A stretch of DNA of 64,000 bases from Psychromonas sp. 14N.309.X.WAT.B.A12 (GCF_030397575.1 NZ_JAPNXS010000004.1:243866-307865), one strand, 5' to 3'. Positions 38,405 through 47,837 are shown, counted from the stretch's first letter. Notes: a model not told the origin generated them from the letters alone. Translations and numbers: made by a program.

Positions 38405-39697
38405 ATGGATATTTTAAGTAATCCAAGCGTAATCGGTTTTGCAGTATTTCTTTTATTATTACTGTTTAATATGCCAGTTTTTGCATCACTGGCTTTAGCG
38501 GCTCTCTTTACTATTATATTTTTTGATGCGGCCCCTTTGGTGGTTGTTCCTTATATTTTAGGTGGCTCGCTGGATAAATTCCCGCTATTAGCGACACCAT
38601 TATTTATTATTGCTGGGGCAATGATCACTCAATCGGGTATGTCACAGAGAATCGTTAATTTAGCCCAAGTTGTACTCGGGCAACTACCGGGTGGGTTAGC
38701 TTTAGCGACTCTTTTAACTGGTGCAGTTATTAGTTCTATGTCTGGGTCAAACATCGCTACTGTTGCCGCATTAAGTTTTCTTATTCCGGCTATGGCCAGT
38801 GTTGGTTATCCCAAACCTTTTGCTGTCGCAGTTGTTGCCGCAGGTTGTACTTTTGGAGTGGTGATTCCACCAAGCCTCGGTATGATTATTTATGGTGTGA
38901 TCACGGAACAATCTATTCCTAAGCTGTTTTTTGCAGGTATAGGGCCAGGGTTATTAATGTTTTTGGTATTAGGTCTTTGTATTTATTTTATTTCGAGACG
39001 TAATGGCTATCGAGGTTTAGCGGTTGAGCGCACTTGGCAATCATTTAGAGTTGCCTTTGTGGATGCATTTTGGGGTTTGATGGCACCTGTTGTGATCTTA
39101 GGTGGTATTTATTCGGGTCTTTTCACTGCAACAGAAGCAGCAGCAGTTGCAGTGGTATATATTTTTCTGATTGATATGCTTATTTACCGCAAAATAGGAC
39201 TCAAAAATTATCCAAACTTACTACTTGAGTCAGGTAAAACAATTGGTGTTATTGTCTTAATTATTGCTTGTTCATCAGTTTTTGCTTGGATTTGGCAAAC
39301 ACAGGGGTTAGCTGCTTTAGTCACTAGCAAGTTAATTGCCTGGTCCGGTGAGAGTTCTGCTGCAATGCTTTTAATGATTAATGGATTGTTGATAGTTTCA
39401 GGGGCTTTCTTGGAACCTATTGCAGCAATGTATTTATTAGTACCGTTGGTTAAGCCTGCTTTGTTATCAGCGGGTGTTGATTTGGTTCATTTTGGTGCGA
39501 TTATGACCGTTAACTTGTCGATGGCACATTTAACACCTCCAGTGGGAGTTGGTTTAATGCTTGCAGCTAAAATTGGTAATGTTCCTTTTGAAACTGCAGC
39601 AAAATGGGCATTGCCTTTTGTTATTTGTGAAGCGGTTGTTATTTTGCTGGTGACCTTCTTTCCTCCTATCTCTTTGTTCTTGACGGGAACGATGTAA
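38405..39697 (+). CDS. TRAP transporter large permease (DctM family), module 1
   Basis: The transport subunit, 430 residues with about 12 membrane segments, using a sodium gradient to drive uptake. Typical segments are FPLLATPLFIIAGAMITQSGMSQRIV, LTGAVISSMSGSNIATVAAL, IPPSLGMIIYGVITEQSIPKLFFAGIGPG and the HLTPPVGVGLMLA motif near the C terminus. Its stop codon directly abuts the amidase start (39698), so transport and hydrolysis are coupled at translation. Confidence 0.93.
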   Translation: MDILSNPSVIGFAVFLLLLLFNMPVFASLALAALFTIIFFDAAPLVVVPYILGGSLDKFPLLATPLFIIAGAMITQSGMSQRIVNLAQVVLGQLPGGLALATLLTGAVISSMSGSNIATVAALSFLIPAMASVGYPKPFAVAVVAAGCTFGVVIPPSLGMIIYGVITEQSIPKLFFAGIGPGLLMFLVLGLCIYFISRRNGYRGLAVERTWQSFRVAFVDAFWGLMAPVVILGGIYSGLFTATEAAAVAVVYIFLIDMLIYRKIGLKNYPNLLLESGKTIGVIVLIIACSSVFAWIWQTQGLAALVTSKLIAWSGESSAAMLLMINGLLIVSGAFLEPIAAMYLLVPLVKPALLSAGVDLVHFGAIMTVNLSMAHLTPPVGVGLMLAAKIGNVPFETAAKWALPFVICEAVVILLVTFFPPISLFLTGTM

Positions 39698-41116
39698 ATG
39701 AAGGTAGATTTCTGGCAACAAGATGGTTTTGCATTAGCCAGCCAACTACGTGCAGGTACGCTCGATCCTGTTGATTTATTAATGAAGTTTGTTGAACGAA
39801 TAGATCAATTAAACCCAGCTATAAATGCTGTTGTTTTTCTCAGTCAAGAAGCGCTGGAAAATGCTCAAGCTAGTGCAATACGGATAGCCGAGAAAAAGCC
39901 ATTGAGCTTGATCGACGGCTTACCTATTTTGATTAAAGATAATTTAATTGTTAAAGGTATGCCAAACACTTGGGGATGCCAATTTTACGCAGAGCAAATA
40001 GACTGTGAGGATGAAATTCCAGTAGAAAAATTACGCCAAGCTGGGGCTGTGATTGTAGGTAAGACTAATGTACCAGAGTTCACTGTTGAAGGGTTTACTG
40101 CTAATAAATTATTCGGTACTACGGTTAACCCGTGGGATACATCAATGACCCCTGGTGGCTCAAGTGGAGGTAGTGTTGCTGCTGTAGCGGCAGGGATGAT
40201 ACCGTTGTCCATTGGTACTGATGGTGGCGGATCTATTCGTCGCCCAGCAGCTTATACTAACTTAGTTGGTTTGAAGACAACACTAGGGCGCATTCCTAGG
40301 GGAGGTGGGTTACCGCCATTGTTATTAGATATGGAAGTAATTGGCCCACTGACCCGTAGTGTACGCGATCAAGCTATGTTGTTTGATGTATTAGCACAAC
40401 CAGATACTCGAGATCATCGCTCTTTGCAATTTGCCCCTGCTAATAGTATGCAAAACTTATTAAAAGCACCTAAGTCACTACGTATTCTCGCCGTTGAGCA
40501 ATTTGCTGGTGACCCTGTGGATCCCGATATACGCAATAGCTTCCGACAAATGATCGAGTTAATGAAATCGATGGGGCACCAAGTTGAGACAGGTGAACTG
40601 CCATTAGATATTCAACCACTAAGCGAACACTGGGCTTCAATCGCCAGTATTAGTTTAAACATGCTGATTCAACGTGAGCCAGATATACGCAAGCTAGCAT
40701 CTAGTAAATATATTCAATGGGCAGAGACCCAGCATAGTGCAGCTGATTTATTAAATATTATTGAAATTATTACAGAATTGAGGAACCAGGCCGCTCAGGT
40801 ATTTGATACTCTCGATATTATTATGACCCCTTGCTGTGCCGCTATGCCTTGGTCTACTGCAATGGACTTTCCGACAGAAATAGACGGGCAACCAGTTGGC
40901 CCTCGTGGTTCTGCTGTTTTTACTGGTTGGGTCAATGGTTGCGGTCATCCAGCAATTAGCCTGCCGGGAAAAATGACTCAAAAATCGATGCCAATAGGTA
41001 TTCAGTTTGTTGGAGGTTTTGGTCAAGACGAGTTGCTGCTGCAGTTGGCACAACAAATAGAAGATAAGCAAAGTTGGTTAGGCCAATGGCCTACAGTGGC
41101 TTTTATGGATAAATAA
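39698..41116 (+). CDS. Amidase (amidase-signature family), module 1
   Basis: A 472-residue cytoplasmic amide hydrolase. The Ser-cisSer-Lys triad is visible: Lys in LPILIKDNL, then the glycine/serine-rich signature PGGSSGGSVAAVAAGMIPLSIGTDGGGSIRRPAAY, with the cis-Ser in GGSSGG and the nucleophile Ser in GGGSIRR. Substrate cannot be read from sequence. Translational coupling to a TRAP permease indicates it acts on the imported solute or on a product such as a half-amide. It is clearly paralogous to the amidase at 51289. Confidence 0.88.
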   Translation: MKVDFWQQDGFALASQLRAGTLDPVDLLMKFVERIDQLNPAINAVVFLSQEALENAQASAIRIAEKKPLSLIDGLPILIKDNLIVKGMPNTWGCQFYAEQIDCEDEIPVEKLRQAGAVIVGKTNVPEFTVEGFTANKLFGTTVNPWDTSMTPGGSSGGSVAAVAAGMIPLSIGTDGGGSIRRPAAYTNLVGLKTTLGRIPRGGGLPPLLLDMEVIGPLTRSVRDQAMLFDVLAQPDTRDHRSLQFAPANSMQNLLKAPKSLRILAVEQFAGDPVDPDIRNSFRQMIELMKSMGHQVETGELPLDIQPLSEHWASIASISLNMLIQREPDIRKLASSKYIQWAETQHSAADLLNIIEIITELRNQAAQVFDTLDIIMTPCCAAMPWSTAMDFPTEIDGQPVGPRGSAVFTGWVNGCGHPAISLPGKMTQKSMPIGIQFVGGFGQDELLLQLAQQIEDKQSWLGQWPTVAFMDK

Positions 41117-41294
41117 TTGAATATTTAAGAGAAAATTAAGCTCTATTTAACAGTGTTTTAGTATTGTTTTAATAGGTAAAGTCTAGAGAAAATCATCGTG
41201 TATTAGCAATTTCACTTGCCAGAAATATAGTTTATATCGTTTGTTAACGCATGCTAGAATAAGCCATTATTTTGTTAAGCATAAAATAGGATTT

Positions 41295-41990
41295 ATGAGT
41301 AAAAAAGTGACAGCCAGCAAAGAAAGTGAAATTGAGCGTATTGTTCAAACACTAGTTAATGCAATTGCGCAGCGGCGTCTTAAACCCGGGCAACGTATTG
41401 TAGAATCAAAGATTGTAGAAATTTTAAATGCGAACCGAAACCATGTTCAAGTTGCTTTGAAACAGATGGCACTAGCGAATATTGTCCATATTGAACGAAA
41501 TAAAGGGGCTTTTGTTTCTCAACCAAGCGCGAAGGAAGCTAGAGATGTATTTGCAGCACGCCGAGTTGTAGAGCTTGGAATTTTAGAGCAAATTACACCA
41601 GAAAAAATAAACACTTATCAAAAAGAGCTTACTACACATATTGAAGAAGAGAGCCTCACTATAGAAAAAGGTGACCCACATAAAATTGTATTGATCTTGA
41701 CTTCCTTTCATCGCCTCCTTGCCAAGGTATCAGAGAACTCTGTACTGATGGACATTTTAGATAATTTACTTATTCGTAGCTCAATGATAGAGATGCTTTA
41801 TTCCCGTAATGCTGTCCCAAGCTGTGCTTCATGTGAGCATAAGAATATCCTCAGCGCATTGCAGGAAGGTGATAATAAAAAGGCTGTTGAGTTGATGGTC
41901 AAGCATATCGAAGAAATAGAAGAGCATCTTATTTTGGTTGATGAAAAAGAAACAAGTTTTGACCTTGCTGATGCGTTAAATGCTATTTAA
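41295..41990 (+). CDS. GntR-family regulator with FCD domain, module 1
   Basis: A 231-residue transcription factor. A winged helix-turn-helix (about 1-75: RRLKPGQRIVESKIVEILNANRNHVQVALKQMALANIVHIERNKGAFVSQPS) is followed by an all-helical FCD ligand domain with Asp/His metal or ligand positions (FHRLLAKVSEN and CASCEHKNILSAL, MVKHIEEIEEHL). The ATG at 41295 has AGG upstream and is preferred to a start 54 bases earlier. It probably represses the TRAP-amidase operon or the leftward catabolic genes in the absence of inducer. Its operator could not be assigned. Confidence 0.85.
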   Translation: MSKKVTASKESEIERIVQTLVNAIAQRRLKPGQRIVESKIVEILNANRNHVQVALKQMALANIVHIERNKGAFVSQPSAKEARDVFAARRVVELGILEQITPEKINTYQKELTTHIEEESLTIEKGDPHKIVLILTSFHRLLAKVSENSVLMDILDNLLIRSSMIEMLYSRNAVPSCASCEHKNILSALQEGDNKKAVELMVKHIEEIEEHLILVDEKETSFDLADALNAI

Positions 41991-42103
41991 TAAAGAGTGA
42001 TACATGGCATCACTCTTTAAGTTATAGGCCAATTCGTTAGTGGCTACTAACATGAGCCAGTTATCAATAGCCTTTTTTCAATTAAAACTTATCACTTTTA
42101 TAG

Positions 42104-42862
42104 TTATTCAACGAAAATTTCTCTTCCAATTAAATTTGATAGTTCTGTAGATAACCCTTTACATCCTTTTTTAGGTGGAGATGCGTAACTCCCTAAACGT
42201 GATGATTGGTCAGGGTACAGTTGTACCAGAACTTCTGCTTGTTTGACCGCGCAACTTACACCATCCAGTGCTGGAACAGGTAATTGTGAGCGAACGCTTC
42301 TGGCTAGGCCGGCTAATGGGGCTCCTGCTAAAATTAACACATCCGCACCATCTTGTTTAATCGCTTCATTGGCAAGTTGAATGAGACGAGTACCTTGGTT
42401 TTCTTGTACTAAACTAATGTCTGCGAGTGTTTCATCTAACGCTCTGATTGAAGCTAGTTTTAAAGAAAAACCTTCTTTTTCAACTGTTTCTTTATACCAA
42501 GCTTGTATTCGTTGGGAAATAGCGATGATCGATACCTTACCTCCTAATTGGCTTGCACTTGCTAATGCCGCTTCAGTCATGCCAATAACAGGAATAGGTA
42601 ATATTTCACGTAGGGCATCAAGGCCTGGGTCTCCAAAAGCAGCAACTATAATTGCGTCATAATACATATAATTTTCAGCTGCTAATTGCATTACTGCATA
42701 TCCTGCAATTTGCGCTTCTGCTCGTGTTTCTATGTAAGCAACTCCAAACGGAGCAGTTAATACAGTTAACTCTGTATCGTTAGATATACTTAGTCTCGCT
42801 TCCTGTTCGATCAAATCACTTAAAGATTCTGAAATGTTGGGATTTATTATTAATAATTTCAT
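42104..42862 (-). CDS. Asp/Glu/hydantoin racemase-family protein lacking both catalytic cysteines
   Basis: A 252-residue protein that opens MKLLIINPNISESLSDLI and contains FGDPGLDALRE, PVIGMTEAAL and LDGVSCAVKQAE, all typical of hydantoin and allantoin racemases. Those enzymes use two cysteines, in xxCFGDPGL and in LGCxGM. Here the positions read VAAFGDPGL and LAGAPLAG, so both cysteines are replaced by Ala and Gly. It should not racemise by the known two-base mechanism. It could be a non-racemase enzyme or a binding protein. It lies last in the leftward catabolic gene run, after a palindrome and a gap. Confidence 0.8.
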   Translation of the reverse strand: MKLLIINPNISESLSDLIEQEARLSISNDTELTVLTAPFGVAYIETRAEAQIAGYAVMQLAAENYMYYDAIIVAAFGDPGLDALREILPIPVIGMTEAALASASQLGGKVSIIAISQRIQAWYKETVEKEGFSLKLASIRALDETLADISLVQENQGTRLIQLANEAIKQDGADVLILAGAPLAGLARSVRSQLPVPALDGVSCAVKQAEVLVQLYPDQSSRLGSYASPPKKGCKGLSTELSNLIGREIFVE

Positions 42863-42894
42863 AATAGTACGCTCAATTTATTTAAAAAATGAAA

Positions 42895-42910
42895 CACCTA
42901 AATTTAGGTG
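42895..42910. promoter_or_regulatory. Perfect 16-bp palindrome upstream of the racemase-family gene
   Basis: CACCTAAATTTAGGTG lies 33 bases before the start codon of the leftward gene. Read leftward it is followed by a T-rich stretch, so it could be a weak terminator of the preceding dehydrogenase gene or an operator. The two cannot be separated by inspection. Confidence 0.45.
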
Positions 42911-43040
42911 ATTCATTTCATTAGATTACAGATGCTTTTTAAAAGTTATATATAACCTGTTATTTCAATAAGTTGTTTACCTCTTTCCCCTTAAAACCTA
43001 ACTAGTTAACGACTATATGTTTTGGGTGTTTAGTTAGATG

Positions 43041-43901
43041 TTATTTTATTATTTTATAAATAGCAGCAATATCTTCATCACCTGCACCCGCTTTACGTGC
43101 TTGTTTAAATGATTCATTGGCAATAGCAGCAGTGGGTAAGGTTAAATTTAATTTGTCACCTAAATCGACTGCTAATCTCATGTCTTTTTGCATATGTTTA
43201 AGAGGGAAGCTTGTTGTATAGTTTTCATCTAACAACATCGGTCCTTTCACTTTGAACATTGGGTTTGCCATAGCTCCTGCATCTAAAATATCTAAAATTT
43301 GCTGACCATCTAAATCTGCTTTTAACCCTAAAGAAAGCCCTTCACTGAAAATACTTAACATGCCTCCCATCACCATATTTAGTACTAATTTCATTTTAGC
43401 ACCTTGACCAACTTCACCAAGATAAGGTGACATTTTACCCATGACTTCAAAGGCTGGTAATGCTTCGTCATAGACTGATTTATCTCCTGCTGCCAATATA
43501 ATGAGCGTACCATCTTCTGCTGGTTTTTTGGTACCAGAAACTGGCGCTTCTAAAAAGCGTCCACCTGCTTCAATAATCGTTGTTGCAATCGATTGAGAAG
43601 TGGCATCGTCTACCGTTGACATATCAATATAACAACGGCCATCTCCAATACCAGCAGCAACCCCTTCAGGACCATTACAAATAGCCATCGCAGCAGCAGG
43701 GTCAGAAACAATAGTAAAAGTAACATCACAATGTGTTGCAACTTCTTTTGGTGATTTACCTTGATGTGCGCCTTGGTTAACTAACTCTGTACATTTATCA
43801 GGGTTGCGATTCCAAACAGTGACATCAAATCCTGCTTTGAGTAAGTTTAAAGCCATTGCGTTACCCATAATGCCTAAACCTATAAATCCAAATTTTTTCA
43901 T
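43041..43901 (-). CDS. NAD(P)-dependent beta-hydroxyacid dehydrogenase (HIBADH/GarR type)
   Basis: A 286-residue member of the 3-hydroxyisobutyrate / tartronate-semialdehyde reductase family. It starts MKKFGFIGLGIMGNAMALNL with the dinucleotide motif GLGIMG and has WNRNPDK (Arg after the second strand suggests NADP). The substrate-site motif is APVSGTKKPAEDGTL, and the catalytic Lys is in GAKMKLVLNMVMG. Likely substrates are semialdehydes such as malonate or tartronate semialdehyde; the exact one is unknown. The ATG at 43901 with GGAA upstream is chosen over one 30 bases earlier. Part of the leftward hydantoinase gene run. Confidence 0.88.
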   Translation of the reverse strand: MKKFGFIGLGIMGNAMALNLLKAGFDVTVWNRNPDKCTELVNQGAHQGKSPKEVATHCDVTFTIVSDPAAAMAICNGPEGVAAGIGDGRCYIDMSTVDDATSQSIATTIIEAGGRFLEAPVSGTKKPAEDGTLIILAAGDKSVYDEALPAFEVMGKMSPYLGEVGQGAKMKLVLNMVMGGMLSIFSEGLSLGLKADLDGQQILDILDAGAMANPMFKVKGPMLLDENYTTSFPLKHMQKDMRLAVDLGDKLNLTLPTAAIANESFKQARKAGAGDEDIAAIYKIIK

Positions 43902-43980
43902 ATTTTTATTTTCCTTTGATTGCTGAAACACAGTGCTATTTTTTTAACTGCGTTATTTATATTTAAAGTTAAAATTATTG

Positions 43981-44760
43981 TTATGCTGTTAGTGCGACCC
44001 TAATCTCTGGGAAGTTATTCAGAGTGGCTTTGAATGGGGTTGATTCACTGATGGTTTGTATCCCAGCCCAAGCACCTGTTGCTATAATGCTGCCAGCCTG
44101 TAAAGGTTGCTGATAAAGCTGTTCGCTCAGTGTCGCTAACCATGGCAGCATTTTTAGTGGATGCCCTTGTGGGTGAGTGATTAATGTATTGTCATTAATC
44201 ACCTCTTTGCCAAGTTGTATAAAAGGGGCGATATTCATTAATTGTTCGTCCCATTCAGATAAAGGCATGCCACATAAAATAATACTTCGATTCATTTGGT
44301 GATCTGCTAGTTTGAATAAGCTAGGTAAAGATTGCCATTGCTGAGCTCGCTGGTCGCATACTTCTAATGCTAAATAAACTTCACCAATAGCCGCCTTCGC
44401 ATCATCTAAATTATCACCTGCATATAATGTTTTATTTAACTTGACCGCTAACTCTAATTCTAAGCCCGTGAATAAGCATTCATCTTCCCGCTCAAGCATA
44501 AGTGTTTTGTTCGTATCATGATATTGTAATGCTGATTGAGGCAAAGCTGCGGCACTTGGTTGACCTGGAGCACCGCCGAGTTTCCACAATTTAGGCGTTT
44601 GGTCTTTAAACCAGTCTAAAGCTTGAGCAACCTCTTTCTGAACTGCGTAGGCCGCTGTTTCATTGTCAGGTGTTAAGCTAATGGCATCATTAAGTGCAAT
44701 AGGTTGTTTGCTATTTCTTGCCCTAACTAAAGCATTGACTAACTGTTCGTTTGCTTTCAT
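43981..44760 (-). CDS. 2-keto-4-pentenoate hydratase / FAH-family protein
   Basis: 259 residues of the MhpD-type hydratase / decarboxylase fold. Metal-binding acidic residues appear in FTGLELELAVKL and the later LALEVCDQR; the KLWKLGGAPGQPSAAALP and TGAWAGIQ segments follow the family plan. MhpD relatives add water to 2-hydroxypenta-dienoates in meta-cleavage pathways, but no ring-cleavage dioxygenase is present here. The substrate is probably an unsaturated or oxo acid made by the neighbouring enzymes. Its start codon directly abuts the hydantoinase stop (44760/44761). Confidence 0.8.
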   Translation of the reverse strand: MKANEQLVNALVRARNSKQPIALNDAISLTPDNETAAYAVQKEVAQALDWFKDQTPKLWKLGGAPGQPSAAALPQSALQYHDTNKTLMLEREDECLFTGLELELAVKLNKTLYAGDNLDDAKAAIGEVYLALEVCDQRAQQWQSLPSLFKLADHQMNRSIILCGMPLSEWDEQLMNIAPFIQLGKEVINDNTLITHPQGHPLKMLPWLATLSEQLYQQPLQAGSIIATGAWAGIQTISESTPFKATLNNFPEIRVALTA

Positions 44761-46209
44761 TTATTCAGCCTCGCGCTTAAAGGGGCTAGAGTGAACTTTA
44801 GGACGAGCTGGAGTTGGTTTCTGACAAGGTAAGAAATGTCCATTTCCAACCGTCCCATGAAATTGATTGTCTTGCCAGATGATCTTGCCTCTATTGATAG
44901 TGATCGCTGGCCAAGCATCTACATTAATACCTTCATAGGGAGTGTAATCTACTGCATGATGTAATTTATCATTGGTGATTTTTTGTGAGTTTTGATCATC
45001 CCATATCACTAAATCAGCATCAGCTCCTATCGCAATAGAACCTTTTTGAGGGTATAACCCATACATCTTAGCGACATTAGTAGAGGTTATTTGTACAAAT
45101 TGTTCAATATTAAGCTTGTTAGACATCACGCCGTGTGAAAACAATAAAGGAAGGCGAGTTTCTACACCGGGAATACCATTAGCCACTTTATTAAAGCTTG
45201 GTTTTTTCCCTTCTGCTTGTTTACCGTTAGGATCAGCATAACTAAAAGGAGCATGATCTGACGAAAATATTGAAAAATTATCTGATTGTAGACCTTCCCA
45301 AACAATACGTTGATTATCTGGGTCTCTTGGTGGTGGGCTACAAATACACTTAGTTGCTTCATAGTCATCTTCGCCCCCTAAGTCATCTGTTGAGAGAAAC
45401 AAATATTGCGGACAAGTTTCTGCGTAAATTTTTAAACCTTTATTTTGTGCCCATCGTATTTGCTCTATCGCTTCTCTGCCTGAAACATGCACGATCAAAA
45501 TAGGCACATCAACTAACTCTGCAAAAGTAATGGCTCTATGTGTTGCTTCGCGCTCTACTAACATAGGTCGAGATTCTGCATGATACTTGGGCGCTGTATG
45601 CCCGGCACTTAATAAACGCTCTGTTAACCAAGTGATACAATCGGAGCTCTCAGCATGCACCATGATTAAAGCGCCATGCTCACGAGCAACCGCTAACGTT
45701 TTAATGATGTCACTATCAGATAGCTTCATATCATCATAAGTCATGTATATTTTAAATGAGGTATAACCTTCATTGATTAAATCAGGTAATTCTTGCAAAA
45801 CCTGTTCATTGACATCTGTGATGATGATATGAAAAGCATAATCAATATAGGATTGTTTGTTTGCTTTACGATGATAATCTGCAACGGCATCTTTTAATGT
45901 TTGCCCACGTTGTTGAACTGCAAATGGAATAACCGTTGTTGTTCCGCCACAAGCGGCGGAGCGAGAGCCTGAAGTAAAGTCATCGGCCATTTTTACACCA
46001 TTTTTACTCGGCTCTGCAAAGTGGCAGTGTCCATCAATGCCACCTGGAGTAACCCAAGCACCTTTTGCGTCAATCTCATCATCACAGCTACCGAGGTCTT
46101 TTCCTAGTGCTTTTATAGTGCCGTCTTTTATTCCTATATCTGCAGAAAAGATATCAGCGGCTGTGGCACAACGTGCATTTTTAATTATTAAGTCAAATTG
46201 ATTATTCAT
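44761..46209 (-). CDS. Hydantoinase / dihydropyrimidinase-type cyclic amidohydrolase
   Basis: A 482-residue dinuclear metal hydrolase that opens cyclic amides or imides. The metal ligands are visible: HCHF in GGIDGHCHFAEP, the carboxylated Lys in SFKIYMTYD, His in MVHAES and VHVSG, and Asp in FSSDHAPF. It belongs to the same superfamily as PyrC at 22.4 kb but to the hydantoinase branch. Hydantoin, dihydropyrimidines and cyclic imides are all plausible. The absence of an M20 carbamoylase and the presence of amidases favour imide-like substrates. The ATG at 46209 has GGAGG upstream and overlaps the preceding gene by ATGA. Confidence 0.9.
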   Translation of the reverse strand: MNNQFDLIIKNARCATAADIFSADIGIKDGTIKALGKDLGSCDDEIDAKGAWVTPGGIDGHCHFAEPSKNGVKMADDFTSGSRSAACGGTTTVIPFAVQQRGQTLKDAVADYHRKANKQSYIDYAFHIIITDVNEQVLQELPDLINEGYTSFKIYMTYDDMKLSDSDIIKTLAVAREHGALIMVHAESSDCITWLTERLLSAGHTAPKYHAESRPMLVEREATHRAITFAELVDVPILIVHVSGREAIEQIRWAQNKGLKIYAETCPQYLFLSTDDLGGEDDYEATKCICSPPPRDPDNQRIVWEGLQSDNFSIFSSDHAPFSYADPNGKQAEGKKPSFNKVANGIPGVETRLPLLFSHGVMSNKLNIEQFVQITSTNVAKMYGLYPQKGSIAIGADADLVIWDDQNSQKITNDKLHHAVDYTPYEGINVDAWPAITINRGKIIWQDNQFHGTVGNGHFLPCQKPTPARPKVHSSPFKREAE

Positions 46210-46949
46210 TTTGCCTCCTGGAAAAAGCGACCCCAATTATTTACTTTTGTACTATCGACTCCAACTTCTCGAAGCATTTTCCAAATAACAGTAGAAGTGG
46301 TATCGATGATAGGGATATTGCATTCTGCCTCCCATTCACTTACTTGGTCAGCGGAGCATAAATTAGTGCAGTAAAGTAAAATGGCATCAGGAGCTTGTTT
46401 AGAAACTTCCATTACACAGGACTTTAGTTGTTCGGTGCTTACTTCAGAAAAGGCAAAGTTATCACTAATATTTAAGTGCTTTTCTGCGACAGTATTAATA
46501 TTAATTGATTGGTAATTTGCGACGATCTTTTCTTGAACATCTACAGTATAAGGGGAAACAATAGCAATACGTTTTACTGCCATTTTATTTAGTATTTCAT
46601 TTAAGGCGAGCACAGAAGAGGTTGCCGGAATACCCGTTGAATCTGTAATAGCTTGGCAAAGTGTTTGATCCTGCTCAAAACCCATCCAGCCAGCTGCAGT
46701 GCCTGACCAACCAATTATATCAACTTTGGCATCTGCCAATAATGACGCAGCATTTAAGATAGGGGAAAGCTCAAATTGATTTAAATCTTGAGTATCCAAG
46801 CTTATTTTTGTCACCCTAAATCGAGAGAAATGTGCTGTCACATTATCTACTTGGCTTAATAGAGCAGAGGTTAAAGGCTCTAATGCAGTATTAGATGAAG
46901 GGGTTAATACACCGACCAAAAGTCGTTTTGCATGGTTTTCTTTGTTCAT
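46206..46949 (-). CDS. Arylmalonate decarboxylase / maleate isomerase-like protein
   Basis: 247 residues of the Asp/Glu racemase superfamily. Segments LTPSSNTALEP, DIIGWSGTAAGWMG, SSVLALNEIL, ILLYCTNLCSADQ and WGRFFQE track arylmalonate decarboxylase (AMDase) along its length. In AMDase the first racemase cysteine is Gly and only the second Cys remains. The same pattern holds here (Gly in SGTA, Cys in LLYCTN). A decarboxylase or isomerase acting on a malonate- or maleate-like acid is therefore more likely than a racemase. An AGGAG site seven bases before the ATG at 46949 fixes the start; a GTG six bases earlier is less likely. First gene of the leftward catabolic run, behind a GntR-type operator. 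Confidence 0.78.
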   Translation of the reverse strand: MNKENHAKRLLVGVLTPSSNTALEPLTSALLSQVDNVTAHFSRFRVTKISLDTQDLNQFELSPILNAASLLADAKVDIIGWSGTAAGWMGFEQDQTLCQAITDSTGIPATSSVLALNEILNKMAVKRIAIVSPYTVDVQEKIVANYQSININTVAEKHLNISDNFAFSEVSTEQLKSCVMEVSKQAPDAILLYCTNLCSADQVSEWEAECNIPIIDTTSTVIWKMLREVGVDSTKVNNWGRFFQEAK

Positions 46950-47000
46950 TGGCACGCTCCTAATAGTATGTTTATATACTATTGCAATATAGTTTAATAA

Positions 47001-47012
47001 ATTGCATGCAAT
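47001..47012. promoter_or_regulatory. Predicted GntR/FCD operator (site 1)
   Basis: The palindrome ATTGCATGCAAT lies 52 bases upstream of the AMDase-like gene, flanked by further half-sites (ATTGCAATAT at 46981, ATAATGCAAT at 47014). The same core occurs at 47838 and 47990, on both sides of the GntR gene. Confidence 0.7.
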
Positions 47013-47085
47013 ATATAATGCAATTACTAAAGCATTAATTGTGCCATGATCAAGTTTTTAAATAAAAAACGGGTAAATAGAAACC

Positions 47086-47772
47086 TTAACCAATAATTTT
47101 ATCCCAATCGACTTCATTATTATTGTTAGAACCATCTAAGTTTAAAGCCATTTCTATATGGGTTAAATGGTGCTTCATTAAAGAAATCGCTTGCTCTTCA
47201 TCACCTGATTCAATAGCCGCTACAATAGTAGTATGCTCATCTTCAGGGCAAGCCGGTGTATTAGGTACATCGTACAAAGCAATAATTAAACAGGTTAATG
47301 GGCACAGTTCTGCCATCATTTTATTAATGTAACGATTACCACACATCTCCGCTAACAACATATGGAACTCACCCGACAAACGAATAATTAAACGCCTATT
47401 TGAGCTAGCTCTTGCTTCTTTTTCTGCATTTAAATGTCTATGTAACCTTTTGATATCTTTTAATTTAATGTTTTTTAAAAGCTCTTTTATGATTTCTGGT
47501 TCAAGTAGCTGTCGTAAAAAAAATACTTGTTTAGCTTCGTCAATAGAAGGGCTGCTAACAAAAAAACCTCGATTAGGAAGTTGTTGTACAAGGCCGCTTT
47601 CAGAAAGCATTAATAAGGATTGATTTATTTTAGTGCGTGAAACTTCGAAAGCAGTTGCCATGCGTGATTCAGAAAGCTTACTACCAGGCGCTATCCTATG
47701 CTCCATGATTGCATTGGTGATCGACTCTGCTATTTTCTCTGCTTGAATTTTTGGTAGTTTTACGGATTCCAT
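47086..47772 (-). CDS. GntR-family regulator with FCD domain, module 2
   Basis: A 228-residue regulator: winged helix-turn-helix (HRIAPGSKLSESRMATAFEVSRTKINQSLLMLSESGLVQQLPNRGFFVSSPS) and FCD ligand domain (SGEFHMLLAEMCGNRYINKMM, EHTTIVAAIESG, MKHHLTHIEMAL), with the usual His/Asp ligand positions. It is flanked by ATTGCATGCAAT palindromes in front of the leftward catabolic genes, its own promoter and the rightward TRAP operon. It is thus the probable local regulator of both. Related to, but clearly distinct from, the regulator at 41295. Confidence 0.88.
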   Translation of the reverse strand: MESVKLPKIQAEKIAESITNAIMEHRIAPGSKLSESRMATAFEVSRTKINQSLLMLSESGLVQQLPNRGFFVSSPSIDEAKQVFFLRQLLEPEIIKELLKNIKLKDIKRLHRHLNAEKEARASSNRRLIIRLSGEFHMLLAEMCGNRYINKMMAELCPLTCLIIALYDVPNTPACPEDEHTTIVAAIESGDEEQAISLMKHHLTHIEMALNLDGSNNNNEVDWDKIIG

Positions 47773-47837
47773 GCTTCGCTCTTATATTAAATATAAATGG
47801 GAGATAATGTTTATTTTCTTGATTATATCATTAGAAA

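Noticed and set aside
42104..42862. Functional hydantoin racemase
   Set aside because: Both catalytic cysteines are missing, so the standard name would mislead.
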